Shown piece by piece: positions 7,701 to 17,500 of a stretch of DNA of 25,408 bases. The translations under genes and the position numbers were made by a program. The DNA lies in IMG/VR virus record IMGVR_UViG_3300009436_000105, positions 1-25,408 of that record. One strand, given 5' to 3'. Under the pieces are notes generated by a model, which was not told the origin of the DNA, did no database searches, and saw only the letters and a program-made list of their open reading frames with translations. This DNA is from a virus. How positions within the stretch are numbered: the first letter of the stretch is position 1; every line of letters begins with the position of its first letter.

Positions 7701-10221
7701 CAGAAATTGTGTATCTAACTTCTACAAATATGCAGGTGAAGGTGTTATCTCACCCCCATACGACGCTGCTTACGATACAACAACAAACCCTGTTACTTTA
7801 GATATAGATCTTACAAGTCACTTTGAAGAATTTGTTGATAATATTCAACAGTTCATTCCAATGACTGATACTACAATTTCTCGCGAACGCCTCATTGAGC
7901 TCACGGGCGGTGACAACTTTCTATTCTTAGGAGCTCGACGCCGTGGCATGGGATGGCTACAGGAGCAAATTGCAACAACTACAAGAGAAATAGAGGTTGG
8001 AGAACAAATTATAAGCGCACCTGTTGGTGACTTTGTATCTAACTTCTCGTTCGAGCCGTTCATGGCCTCTCGTGATATTAAGATTTATATGTCAGGATTG
8101 AGACCAGACACTGATCATTACTTCTTCTTTGATGGAGTTGATGTTAATGCACATGTTGCTAAAGGTACTCCAACTGCAAATAATGTTGAAGATATTGAAA
8201 GGTTTGGTGACAAAGGTATCACTTCAATTGCAACTGACTCAACTGGTGTATTAAGAGCAGTATTCCATATACCAGCTGGAACATTCTATGTTGGAGATCG
8301 AGTATTAGAGATTGTTGATGTCAACCAGTATTCAAGCATTGATAGTGGTGCTACTTCTAAAGGTTTCGTAACATACCGTGCCTATAACTTCTCTATTGAA
8401 AAATCATCACTTACTACTTCAACTCGTGCACCAACATTTGATATTAATAGTACTACAACCTTTAGAAATGTAACTCGAAGAATACGTGGTCGTGATCCAA
8501 TTGCTCAAACCTTCTTTATAAAGAAAGGTATGGGTTCAGGCTCAAATTCAATCTTCTTATCTGAAGTCGACGTATACTTTAAACGTGTTAGTGCAGATAA
8601 TGGTATTACTTTACAAATACGTGAAGTTATTAATGGTTTCCCAACAAACCAAATTATTCCATTCTCAAAAGTACATAAATTACCAGCAAATCTTACTTCA
8701 GCTGTTAGTGATGACGCTTCAGTAGCAACCACATTTACTTTCGAAGCACCAGTTAGACTTGATGTTGAAAAAGAATATTGTTTAGTATTACAGCCTGATG
8801 CTTCAGATCCTAATTATTTAGTATTCATATCTAAAGTTGGTGGGATTGACTTAACGCCTGGTTCATCTCAAGGAACTGCGATCGTGCAGGATTGGGGTGA
8901 CGGTGTATTATTCAGTTCAACAAACAACAGCGCATGGCAATCTTACCAAGACGAAGATATGAAGTTTACTCTACGTAGACATAACTTCAGTGCTTCTACT
9001 GGTTCTGTTACATTAACAAATAACGATAATGAGTTTTTAACCTTAAACAATATTACGCCATCTACTTCATCTAATTACTTTATTCCTGGTGAAGTTGTTT
9101 ATTCTGTTAAAGAAACTACTTCCGCAACAGCAAATACTGGTGGAGTTACTTTAAACTCTACTACAGTTTCACAGAACGACTGTGATCAAACATATGTTAT
9201 CGGTGACTTTGTTAAAATTGTAAATGGAGCTAATACTCAAATAGCTGAGATTGTTAATATACCAACTTCAAACACTTTTGTAATTAAATCGCCATGGCCG
9301 TACAACACTGCAACAGGTATTCCTATTAATCCAGTTGTAAAAGGTAATATTTCAAATTATAATACAAGAACACCTGCCATACTACAACTCGAAGCAAGTT
9401 CTGCTACAGCAACTAAAAACTTTGTTTCAACAGAAACTATTACAGGTGCTGATAGTAAAGTATCTGCAATCATTACATCGGTTGATAATATCAATTTAAG
9501 TTATGTGCAGCCAATGATTATGAAAGCAAATGATTCAGTATCTACTACAACACTAGACGGTACACTCGTGCCACCAAGTGCTATAAATACTACATACACA
9601 TCTACACTAGCATTTAATGATAATAATCACTTTAGTCAAAATGGTGCAATAGTTTATAGTAAATCGAACGATCCAACTCGTTCTAAATCGTTCGACTTTA
9701 TTATTAACATGGCAAATGGAAGTAATGTAACCTCAACACCATTTATTGATATTGAAGCATCTAAGTTGATCGCTTATCAATACACACTTAACACAGATCA
9801 AGCAGAGTCTAGTAATTATATCTCTAAACTTGTTGAACTTGCTACTGATTTAGATGCTGAAGATATAAATGTGTTTGTAACTGGTTATAGACCGGTTAAT
9901 TCAGATATTAAAGTCTATATTAAAGCTCAAAATGCTTTTGATACATCAGACCTTGATTCTATCGGCTGGACTGAATTAGAGATGTTTGAAGGAGTAGGTA
10001 CATTCTCATCTAATTCAAATATTAGAGATTATAGGGAGTTCCAATACAGAATACCGGCTACTGCTAAAGTAGGAAGTGTACTGAGTGGAGCTCATACATA
10101 CACCTCAAGTAATGGTACATTTAATGAATTTAGAAGGTTTAAGATTAAAATTGCTTTAACCTCATCTAATATTCACAATGCTCCTACATTGAGAGATTAT
10201 AGAGCTATAGCTCTCACATAG
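4726..10221 (+). CDS. Very large DUF4815-type tail/baseplate structural protein
   Basis: The 1831-residue protein begins with PINTNLNQSPYFDDYD, then FNRILFKPGFAVQARELTQL. This is the N-terminal signature of DUF4815-type proteins that follow gp8 in marine T4-like phages. Further family landmarks are EDPDFFSLIRYQNG (near 296), GVAYVKGFRVE (369), GLRPDTDHYFFFDGVDV (1125), RGRDPIAQTFFI (1254), IFLSEVDVYF (1276), YCLVLQPD (1351) and DAEDINVFVTGYRPVNSDIK (near 1707). The C-terminus is FRRFKIKIALTSS followed by LRDYRAIALT. The protein is probably a peripheral baseplate or tail component occupying the genomic place of T4 gp9/gp10, but no residue-level match to those is visible to me. A good ribosome site (AAGGAAA, 4711-4717) overlaps the gp8 stop codon, so translation is probably coupled to gp8. 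No enzyme motif was recognised. Confidence 0.82.
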   Translation: MPINTNLNQSPYFDDYDQDKQFNRILFKPGFAVQARELTQLQSILQNQVQQFGDNVFKEGSIVKGCTFTDIDGLQYVKIREGTVTTFDPTLYVSKVVSEAVVGGAIQEVDYVYKITGQTSQLEAQIIAAVRGSQGTSSAGAPNNTFFIKYLNTTTSYSQFSQGEKFDISLTKYKRGTGVPVNASQSITLPTSGTDTVTIWNDSDAVGNSFGIESSPGVLFQKGHFIYAEEQILIIENYSNIPSNKSIGFRVVENTINALVDSSLYDNAFGSKNQNAPGADRLQLVPKLVVKTAAEAKEDPDFFSLIRYQNGNAVTLRDVSQFNVLGEELARRTYEESGNYVLEQFPVRSDDRIPQGEATSKVHALVGQGVAYVKGFRVENSGEQSFEIDQITNTDVLNNQSIATEYGHYVKVTSYLGHVDIDWTPIDLQNSSGSKIGEAVAINMTPTRLYLANISMSGSIADLARVTDGNGVISVGNVLQAASNKALIFPSGLISTFDMTDTLIPVRTKAEVTHTGGAITITANSGEDFICSNSKEDICVVEKTTNLSRIVSAVTVTNNNSELNITIDAAAASPVYVYYNKRLVGSANGVDSYNKIVREPYVKVNYSGNATPANTKYSLGFPDVFEITEIKTLGTGPVDPTTGLNIDEDFTGSFRLKRNQKDQFYDLSYIEYINGRPKPLDGTGNLYIKMKVFECDESTGSYFFNINSYPNTLDRNDIPVHLGDSGGQYNLRDSLDFRPHCDKDTNANYGITTTGAAPSITAAVGSTIPTFADKGAPLIPTFTDGVTTDIEHYLTRVDTITVNSYGDISLIKGKEARFAVPPQLETDKLAIAQVNVPGYPALSSQDADKQAKRAYAITMKPTGIKNYTMKDLHSLEKKIDNMAYYISLNQLESDTQNLTVLDENGLSRFKNGFIVDPFNNLSLADIGNPEFRAAVPFSQKILTPALNTFPLDLKYKSSTSSTIFPSVSKPKVSTLTRDSNVNIIEQPYATNFRNCVSNFYKYAGEGVISPPYDAAYDTTTNPVTLDIDLTSHFEEFVDNIQQFIPMTDTTISRERLIELTGGDNFLFLGARRRGMGWLQEQIATTTREIEVGEQIISAPVGDFVSNFSFEPFMASRDIKIYMSGLRPDTDHYFFFDGVDVNAHVAKGTPTANNVEDIERFGDKGITSIATDSTGVLRAVFHIPAGTFYVGDRVLEIVDVNQYSSIDSGATSKGFVTYRAYNFSIEKSSLTTSTRAPTFDINSTTTFRNVTRRIRGRDPIAQTFFIKKGMGSGSNSIFLSEVDVYFKRVSADNGITLQIREVINGFPTNQIIPFSKVHKLPANLTSAVSDDASVATTFTFEAPVRLDVEKEYCLVLQPDASDPNYLVFISKVGGIDLTPGSSQGTAIVQDWGDGVLFSSTNNSAWQSYQDEDMKFTLRRHNFSASTGSVTLTNNDNEFLTLNNITPSTSSNYFIPGEVVYSVKETTSATANTGGVTLNSTTVSQNDCDQTYVIGDFVKIVNGANTQIAEIVNIPTSNTFVIKSPWPYNTATGIPINPVVKGNISNYNTRTPAILQLEASSATATKNFVSTETITGADSKVSAIITSVDNINLSYVQPMIMKANDSVSTTTLDGTLVPPSAINTTYTSTLAFNDNNHFSQNGAIVYSKSNDPTRSKSFDFIINMANGSNVTSTPFIDIEASKLIAYQYTLNTDQAESSNYISKLVELATDLDAEDINVFVTGYRPVNSDIKVYIKAQNAFDTSDLDSIGWTELEMFEGVGTFSSNSNIRDYREFQYRIPATAKVGSVLSGAHTYTSSNGTFNEFRRFKIKIALTSSNIHNAPTLRDYRAIALT

Positions 10222-10232
10222 GACGCATTAAA

Positions 10233-10418
10233 ATGAGCAACGTAAAAAGAGATTCAACATCTGGAGCAATAGTAAACACAGATGTGTCCGCGCTGAATAA
10301 ATATAAAGTAGAGCGGAATTATTATCGTAAAGTAGACAAACTACAAGACGATATATTAGAAATCAAACGCAGTATTATATCTATATACGAACGAATTGAA
10401 AAACTGGAAAACAAGTAA
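10233..10418 (+). CDS. Small coiled-coil protein of the structural operon
   Basis: This 61-residue protein is lysine-rich and polar. Its second half (VDKLQDDILEIKRSIISIYE) shows heptad-like spacing of Leu and Ile, consistent with a short coiled coil that could trimerise or join two tail proteins. An AGGA ribosome site (10220-10223) overlaps the upstream TAG stop, nine bases before the ATG. The gene ends in TAATG, so its stop shares one base with the start of the next gene, which suggests translational coupling to the fibre gene. The placement and size fit a small connector or assembly factor; the function is not recognised. Confidence 0.65.
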   Translation: MSNVKRDSTSGAIVNTDVSALNKYKVERNYYRKVDKLQDDILEIKRSIISIYERIEKLENK

Positions 10419-11500
10419 TGGCAAAGGCTAATTTACAGAATATTGCAACCTCTGGTACATTCCAGAACTGGTTTGATAAAACCAATGAGATTGTAAATAT
10501 TATTAAGACTGATACTCTTACAGCAGGCGGAGATACGACTACTGGTAATGCTATTTTGGCTGGTAATTTTACAGCAACTAATTTAACTGCAACAACATCA
10601 TTGCTAGCAGATGCTATAGCGCCGAATACTGGTGCTGCTACTATTCAAGTAAATGGCCAAACTAAAATTAACGGTACATCTCAAAACGCTTTAATAGTTT
10701 CTCATGGTACTGGTGGACAAGCACAATTTACAAACGGTAGTATTACTTGGAATGCTGGTCTTAAAGATAGTGGTGGAAACTTTATTATTGACACAGGTGC
10801 TGGAGCTGATAAATTTAGTCTAGCAACTAATGGTATGCTTACTGTACCTAATATTACAGTTACTGAAGATGTTACTGCTAGAAGCTATTATGGTGATGGT
10901 TCAAATTTAACAGGTGTTGTATCATCAGTTGCTGTTAATGAACTTACAGATGTTACAATTACAAATGCTACATCTGGCCAAGTATTAAAATATAATGGGT
11001 CTGCTTGGGTTAACGATACAGATTTTGACGGTGGCAGTAATGTAAACGCGCAAACACTCGATAATTTAGATAGTACTGCCTTTTTAAGAAGTAACGCTAA
11101 CGATACTTATACAGGCACACTGACTGTTGCTGGTTCTATTAATCAGACTGGTACACTGACTGTTACTGGTTCAATATATGCAACTGGAGATGTTACAACC
11201 AAATACAGTGCTTCAGATATAGCGCTTAAAGAAAATTTAGAAAAAATAGAACAACCTCTAGAGAAAATATCTCAAATAAGTGGATATACATTTAACTACA
11301 AAGATAATAAGGAAGAAAGAATTCCTGGTGTAGTTGCTCAGGAAGTTGAAGAAATTCTCCCCGGTCTTGTATATGACCATGATAGAGACGGTGATACATA
11401 CAAAGCAGTTCGCTATGACAAATTGATTCCCTTACTGATTGAAGGCATCAAAGAATTGAAAGAGAAAGTTAATAATTTAGAAGATCAGTTATATTCTTGA
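10418..11500 (+). CDS. Tail fibre protein with C-terminal S74 intramolecular chaperone
   Basis: The 360-residue protein starts with a probable attachment segment (TSGTFQNWFDKTNEIVNII) and continues into fibre-like beta repeats, including YYGDGSNLTGV (158-168), ELTDVTITNATSGQVLKYNG and AQTLDNLDSTAFLRS. Residues about 262-360 are a peptidase S74 domain. Ser266 and Lys271 in SASDIALKENL have the Ser-x4-Lys spacing of the autocleavage dyad of endosialidase-type chaperones. They are followed by GVVAQEVEEILPGLV and VRYDKLIPLLIEGIKEL, with a terminal coiled coil. In this family the domain trimerises the fibre and then cuts itself off immediately before the Ser, so the mature fibre would be about 265 residues. 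The start overlaps the upstream stop by one base. It is probably a short fibre or spike on the baseplate; its receptor is unknown. Confidence 0.85.
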   Translation: MAKANLQNIATSGTFQNWFDKTNEIVNIIKTDTLTAGGDTTTGNAILAGNFTATNLTATTSLLADAIAPNTGAATIQVNGQTKINGTSQNALIVSHGTGGQAQFTNGSITWNAGLKDSGGNFIIDTGAGADKFSLATNGMLTVPNITVTEDVTARSYYGDGSNLTGVVSSVAVNELTDVTITNATSGQVLKYNGSAWVNDTDFDGGSNVNAQTLDNLDSTAFLRSNANDTYTGTLTVAGSINQTGTLTVTGSIYATGDVTTKYSASDIALKENLEKIEQPLEKISQISGYTFNYKDNKEERIPGVVAQEVEEILPGLVYDHDRDGDTYKAVRYDKLIPLLIEGIKELKEKVNNLEDQLYS

Positions 11501-11513
11501 GTACTTGGGTACT
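11500..11513 (+). terminator. Small hairpin at the stop codon of the S74 fibre gene
   Basis: AGTAC (11500-11504) and GTACT (11509-11513) form a perfect 5-bp stem around TTGG, starting at the last base of the TGA stop. No U-tract follows. A late promoter begins 6 bp further on. It could be a weak terminator or a chance palindrome. Confidence 0.25.
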
Positions 11514-11518
11514 GACCT

Positions 11519-11526
11519 AATAAATA
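11519..11526 (+). promoter_or_regulatory. T4-type late promoter AATAAATA
   Basis: AATAAATA matches the relaxed NATAAATA form of the late promoter reported for T4-like cyanophages. It sits in the 50-bp gap before the giant gene, 24 bases upstream of its ATG. A ribosome site AAGGGA (11535-11540) lies between them. Confidence 0.6.
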
Positions 11527-11550
11527 ATAGATAAAAGGGAATAAGATTAA

Positions 11551-14500
11551 ATGTCAAAGATTTCAGAACTAGGTTCCATTACCGGTGCAAATACCAGGTC
11601 AGAAGACCTGCTTGTCATTGTTAACCTTGTTCAAGGTGATGACGGTACCAAGAATATTACGAGAAAAGAACTTGTACAAGCTATTCAGTACGAGATATTT
11701 GATCGCATCACTATTACAGGTGGAACAATCTCTGGCGTTGCGATGTCAGACAGTACTCTTGATAATGTTACAATTGATAACTCAAATATTGAAGATACAG
11801 TCTTTATTCGTGGTTCGATTGATGCTACTACTATTACCAATTCAGATGCTAATAACCTGGTTATTACTTCATCTTCGTTTACTGACGGCTCGCTAGTAGA
11901 TTCTACTGGTCAGAATCTAACTATTGCTAATTCATCGTTCGACGATGGTACAATTACAAACAGCGATATTTCTAACACTAACTTTACTGACGGTGCTATA
12001 TTTGATAGCACTGCAAATAATGTTGTAATAACAAATTCTCAATTTAATGACGGCACTGGTAATAATGTTACATTAACAAATTCTATTATTGATGAATCAT
12101 CAATCACTGATAGTACTGCAAACAATGTAACAATGACTTCATCTACGTTTACATCTGGTGCAGTTGCTGATAGTACTGCAAACAATGTAACAATAACAAG
12201 TTCGTCATTTACTTCTGGTACATTGCTAGACTCAACTGGTGTTAATGTAGATTTAACCGGTTCAGATTTTTCAGATGGTACTGGCGCAAATAACATATTT
12301 ACAGATACTGCTCTATTAAATGGTACTGCAAATAACTTCGTAATTACTTCATCACAGCTTAATGACAGTACTGTTAATAACACAATTATTACAAGTTCTG
12401 AATTTAACGATGGTACTGGTAATAACGTAACGTTAACAAATTCAACCATTGATGATTCTACTTTCACTGATGGTACAATATCTAATACTGAATTCCAAGG
12501 TACAATGCAGAATGTTGTAGCAACTGATATGACAATCAGAAGCTCCGCTGCAGATGGTTTATCTTCTAACAATTCAACCTTTGAAAATGGTGCAGTATCT
12601 GGTTCAACCTTTGACGGCGGAACGATAACAAATACGAATCTTGTAGACTTCGACATGAATTTGACGCAAGAGTTCGACGCGCCGATGGACGACGAGTCAT
12701 ACTTTGCTATTCGTAACGAAAGAACTGGTGATACTGAACAGATTAATTTCAACCAACTCTTTGAAGAAGTTTCTAAGAAAACAGCACAAGCACTTAAAGT
12801 TAATGTAGACGCTGGTTCTGGTGATGATAAAAACCCAGGTACGATGATGCAACCAGTAAGAACACTGGAAAGAGCATTTGAACTTTGTTTAGAAAAAGCA
12901 GGTGGTGAATTAAATCGTAACGCAATTAATAACGCGGTTCATATTTCTGTTGGTCCTGGAACATATTATACAAAAGGTAACTTGATGTTACCTGATGATT
13001 GTTCTTGTACCTCAACTGCTGGTCAGTACGCAACTGTTATCGAGGCGCTGCCTGGATACGAAAACAATAACGGAATCTTAGTTGGTTCTGGTTGTTATGT
13101 TCAGGGTTTTGGTTATCAGAACTGGAAAGTTGATAACTTTGACTTCCCAGAAGGCGGATTCGCAATTGCTTATCGACCTGGTGCTAAACTATTACGTTCA
13201 CCTTACTTAAGAGATAGTACTCAGTTATCTAACTTCTTACGTCAAGATGTTGAGCCACCTCTTAATCCTTATAATACTAAAGGTACACTTGCTGACCTTG
13301 GTCAAACGTTTGTATTAGCGACCGGTTTAACTGGCACATGGTCAGTAGATGATGAAATTAAATTCTCATCTGGTGCAATCGGTTTCCTAACTTGGGACGA
13401 CACATTAGATACAGCAAAAGGATACACTGCTGATATCGCAGTTAATCGCACAATTAGAGTTCGTAATCTAAAAAATGGCGTCGGTTTCAAAATTGGTGAT
13501 TCAATAACATCTGAATCTGGTGGTGTTGGTGTAATTGAATCTATCGGTATTGATGACTTCCCTAACAGAGAGGTTGGTCGAGGCGGTGGTTGTGTACTTG
13601 CAGACAGAAGAGTACTTGATCCAGACTCACTATATACTTACGTATTATGTTTTGGTTTCACACCACGTACTCAAAACGGTTTAGGTTATGTCGCAAGAGA
13701 CGGTGCTGGTATTAACGGTATCGGTTCTCTATCAATCTTTGTACGATGCGCATTCTACGCCCTAAACGGCGGACAGATGACGCTGAACAACAGTGGTACT
13801 CAGTTCGGTGATATCTCAATGCGAGCAAAGGGAACATCACAGTTCTTCCAACCTAAAAATACTACAGCAACAATCGTAGGTAATACTGTATTCGGAACTT
13901 CCTTAATGGATAATTCTGATGATATTATTACAGATATGACTGACTACCTTACAGACTCAGTCGCTTCAGGCGGTTTAGGTTATACTGGTTACGACTCAGT
14001 TAAATGCGAACGCGATACTGGTATTATAATAGACGGTGTTGGTTACGATATTGCAGTTGATTCTAATTACTGGAGTAGATTAGCAGGTATTACTTATAGA
14101 TCTCCAATATCATCTAAAGTTGTAGGCGATCAGCTAGAAGCAACGTTAGGTGCTAATGTATTCCTACAGAGCCGCATTGAAGATATATTTGCTACTGCTA
14201 ATAACGAAATTATTCCAAGAGCAAACACAAGTTTCCAAGAGATGTACAACGTTGTTAAGTACGGCGAAGAAAACATGAATCCAATTATCTGGCAAGATAC
14301 AACCAAGCCACAGGTTGCTGCTAGAGAATTAATACAAGACAACAGACAGTTTATCACAGATACTCTTATTGATTGGATTGAAAATAACGAAGAGTTTTAC
14401 GCATACGATAGTAAAGCGTGTAGACGTGATGTATCTGATTATATCTTACCTGCTGTTAAAAACGACATGGTATTTGATACAAACTTCAACTCGGTTACTG

Positions 14501-17500
14501 CCGGTGAAGCATACTATATGGCAGCTGCAAAGACTGTTATTGAAAATCAAAATAATGAAACGGTTGCTGCATATAAGCGTCTTAAAGATCAAACCAATAA
14601 GTTACTTGACGGTGATTCTTATGAAGCTACTTCAAGAACAGACGCTGCGTTTGATGAAATATTAGAAATACTTGAAAACGATAACACAGCATATACACCA
14701 ACTAACGCAACTTACGATGCTGCTACTGGTAAGATGGTTATAACATTAGATACAAGCACGAAGTTTAATGTTTCTAATGCAACTTACGATCCTGCATCCG
14801 GCGTAATGACTGCAACGATTGGTACTCACGAACTAGTAGTTGGTGATTATATCAGATTTAAACCTGCGTCAATTACATTTAGTTGTAATGCTGGTTCAGG
14901 TGTACAAAACCACGCAGTTCCTGAAGCTCATCACCCATATTATGACAAGCCAGTTAAAATTACTAACGTGTCTGGTAATGTTATAACAATGAATGTTGGT
15001 TACGGTGGGGCTACTGGTCAACAAGTTCACACATTCGTTTCAGCTGCTCCGCAAGCGATTAGCTCAAGTCACGGTTTAAGTACTGGCAGAAAGGTACTAC
15101 TGAAAAATAACAGTTTTGTATTTACTTGTTCAAGAGATAATTACTTAACAAGACATGCATATCCAAGAGCGACTGACCCTGCCGCAAGAGCACCGCTTGA
15201 AGTATTGGGTGCTAATGCAACAACAATTACAATTAATGTTGGCGCATCGGCAATAGTTGACGAACATAGGTTTGTTGAAGCTAAATCTAAAGCTGTTTCA
15301 ATATTAGGAAATGATATTAGATGGAGCGACAATACTGGTATTGCTGCTAATAGCACAAACGCGCGTAAACAACTACAAGCTAATAAAACATTCTTAGCAG
15401 ATTATGTTGAAGGTTATATTGATGAAACATATTTCATATATGACTCTAAGAAATGTCGTAGAGACACAAAACAATACATATTACCAGCTGTTGAAAGAGA
15501 TATCTTAACTGGTTCTAACTATAATGCAATCCAAACTGGTATTGCATATCGTGCAGGTACTACACTTGCAGATAATGTTATTAACGAACAGTTAGTTCAA
15601 ACTGTTGGTGCGATGAATGAAATTAAAACAAGAATTAATTTAAATAATGTTGAATCTGGATTTACTGTAACGAATGCTACTTATGACCCAGCTACTGGTA
15701 TTATGGTAGCAACTGTTGGAACAGGTCACGGATTAGCAGTTGATGATTACGTTAAGTTTGCAGATGCTGGTATTACATTTAGTTGTGATACAGGTTCGGG
15801 CGTTACTAACCACGCTGTACCTGAATCTCACCACCCTTATTATAGAACTCCTTGCCCAGTTATTGGTGTAGACAAAACAACTATTACATTGAATGTTGGA
15901 AACGGCGGAACTGGACAACAAGCTCATACATTTGTATCAGCTGTAGCTAACGCAATTACTCCTGAAAAAGGAATTGGTTTAAGCTTTACTCCAACGGACG
16001 CTACTTACGATCCTGAAAGTGGAATGTTTACAGCAACCATCGGTAGACACGGTTTACAACCTGGCAACTATGTTAAGTTCTTAGCTAACGGTGTTACATT
16101 TAGTTGTGACGCGGGAAGTGGCGTACAGAATGATTCAATACCTGAAGCTCATCACGCATATTATAATCACCCATGTCCTATTGAGTCTGTAACGCCAAAT
16201 ACTATTACAATGTTTGTTGGTTACAGTGCTGCTTATCCTCATACTTTTGTATCTGCTCTTCCAAACGCAATTACTCACATGGTAAGTATAGACGATAATG
16301 CTTCAGGATTTAGAAGTAATGAAGCTATTGATAAGATTACAAGTATTCTACAGAGTAGTGGTAAAACATACACAACAACTAACGCTACTTACAGCCCAAG
16401 CTCCGGTTTAACAGTTATAACAATTGGTGCTCATGATTTACAGGCTGGCGATGAAATTAATATTGCTGCTAACAGCATGACATTTACTTGTGATACTGAT
16501 GGCAACGTAACTAATTATACATATCCAACAACAACAATTACTAATTTCACACCTACTAATGCTACTTACGATCCAGCAACAGGTGTGTTCACAGCAACTA
16601 TCGGCTCTCATAAACTGAAAGCTGGCGATCAGATTGAAGTTGCACCAGAGAGTATTACATTTAGTTGTGCTATAGACGGTAATGCAACAAATCATCCTGT
16701 ACCTGAAGCACACCATACTTTCTGGAAGAAAAAGATTACATTGACTGCAGTTGATTCTACAACCATTACAGCTAATGTTGGTGTTAGTGCAAATGGCGGT
16801 GGAGCACATACCTTTGTATCTGCTCTTCCAAATGCAATACAAGGCGAAAGACAGCATCCTGCATATAAGAAACCTGTAGTAATTGCTTCAACAACTGCAA
16901 CATCTATTACTGTTAATGTTGGTACGTCTTCTGATCTATCACCACACACATTTATATCAGCGACTGCAAATAATATCAAGACTGCTAAATACGTTTCAAC
17001 ATACACACCAACAAACGCTACATACGATGGTACTACTGGTGTATTTGTTGCAACAATCGGCAGACATAATTTAGAAGCTGGTGATTACGTACAAGTTAAA
17101 ACTGGCTCTATTGTATTTACATGTGCTCTTGACGGAAACGCTACTGAACATGCAATTCCTGAAGCTCATCACTCTGCAACTTATATGACTCCAATTCAAA
17201 TTGACTCAGTAACTTCTGACTCAATATCGATGAATGTAGGACCTGCTGTTGGTGGAGCTCATACATTTGTTAGAGCAGAAGTTGGAGCAATCGATTCAGA
17301 CGCTATAGTATTTACTGACCCTGCTGCACAAATCAAACACTACACACCTACAACTGCAACATTTATTCCTGCATCTGGTATCAGTGTAGTAACTAGTGCA
17401 AATCACGGTTTAACAACTGACGATTGGGTAGAGTTTGCACCATATAGTTTCACATTCACTTGTTCACTTGACGGTGATGCAACAGAGCATTCATACCCAA

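Noticed and set aside
9582-9589. TATAAATA inside the DUF4815 gene
   Set aside because: It is more than 600 bp from the next start and lies within coding sequence; a chance match is likely in AT-rich DNA.
12039-12752. Long antisense open frame (237 codons) opposite the beta-helix repeats
   Set aside because: It arises from the repetitive, stop-poor complement of the Asn/Thr/Ser-rich repeat. The + strand frame is continuous with the conserved fibre anchor and has a ribosome site and promoter.
16438-16857. Antisense Cys-rich open frame in the beta-module array
   Set aside because: The Cys richness comes from the complement of GCA/ACA-type codons in the repeats; it has no independent support.
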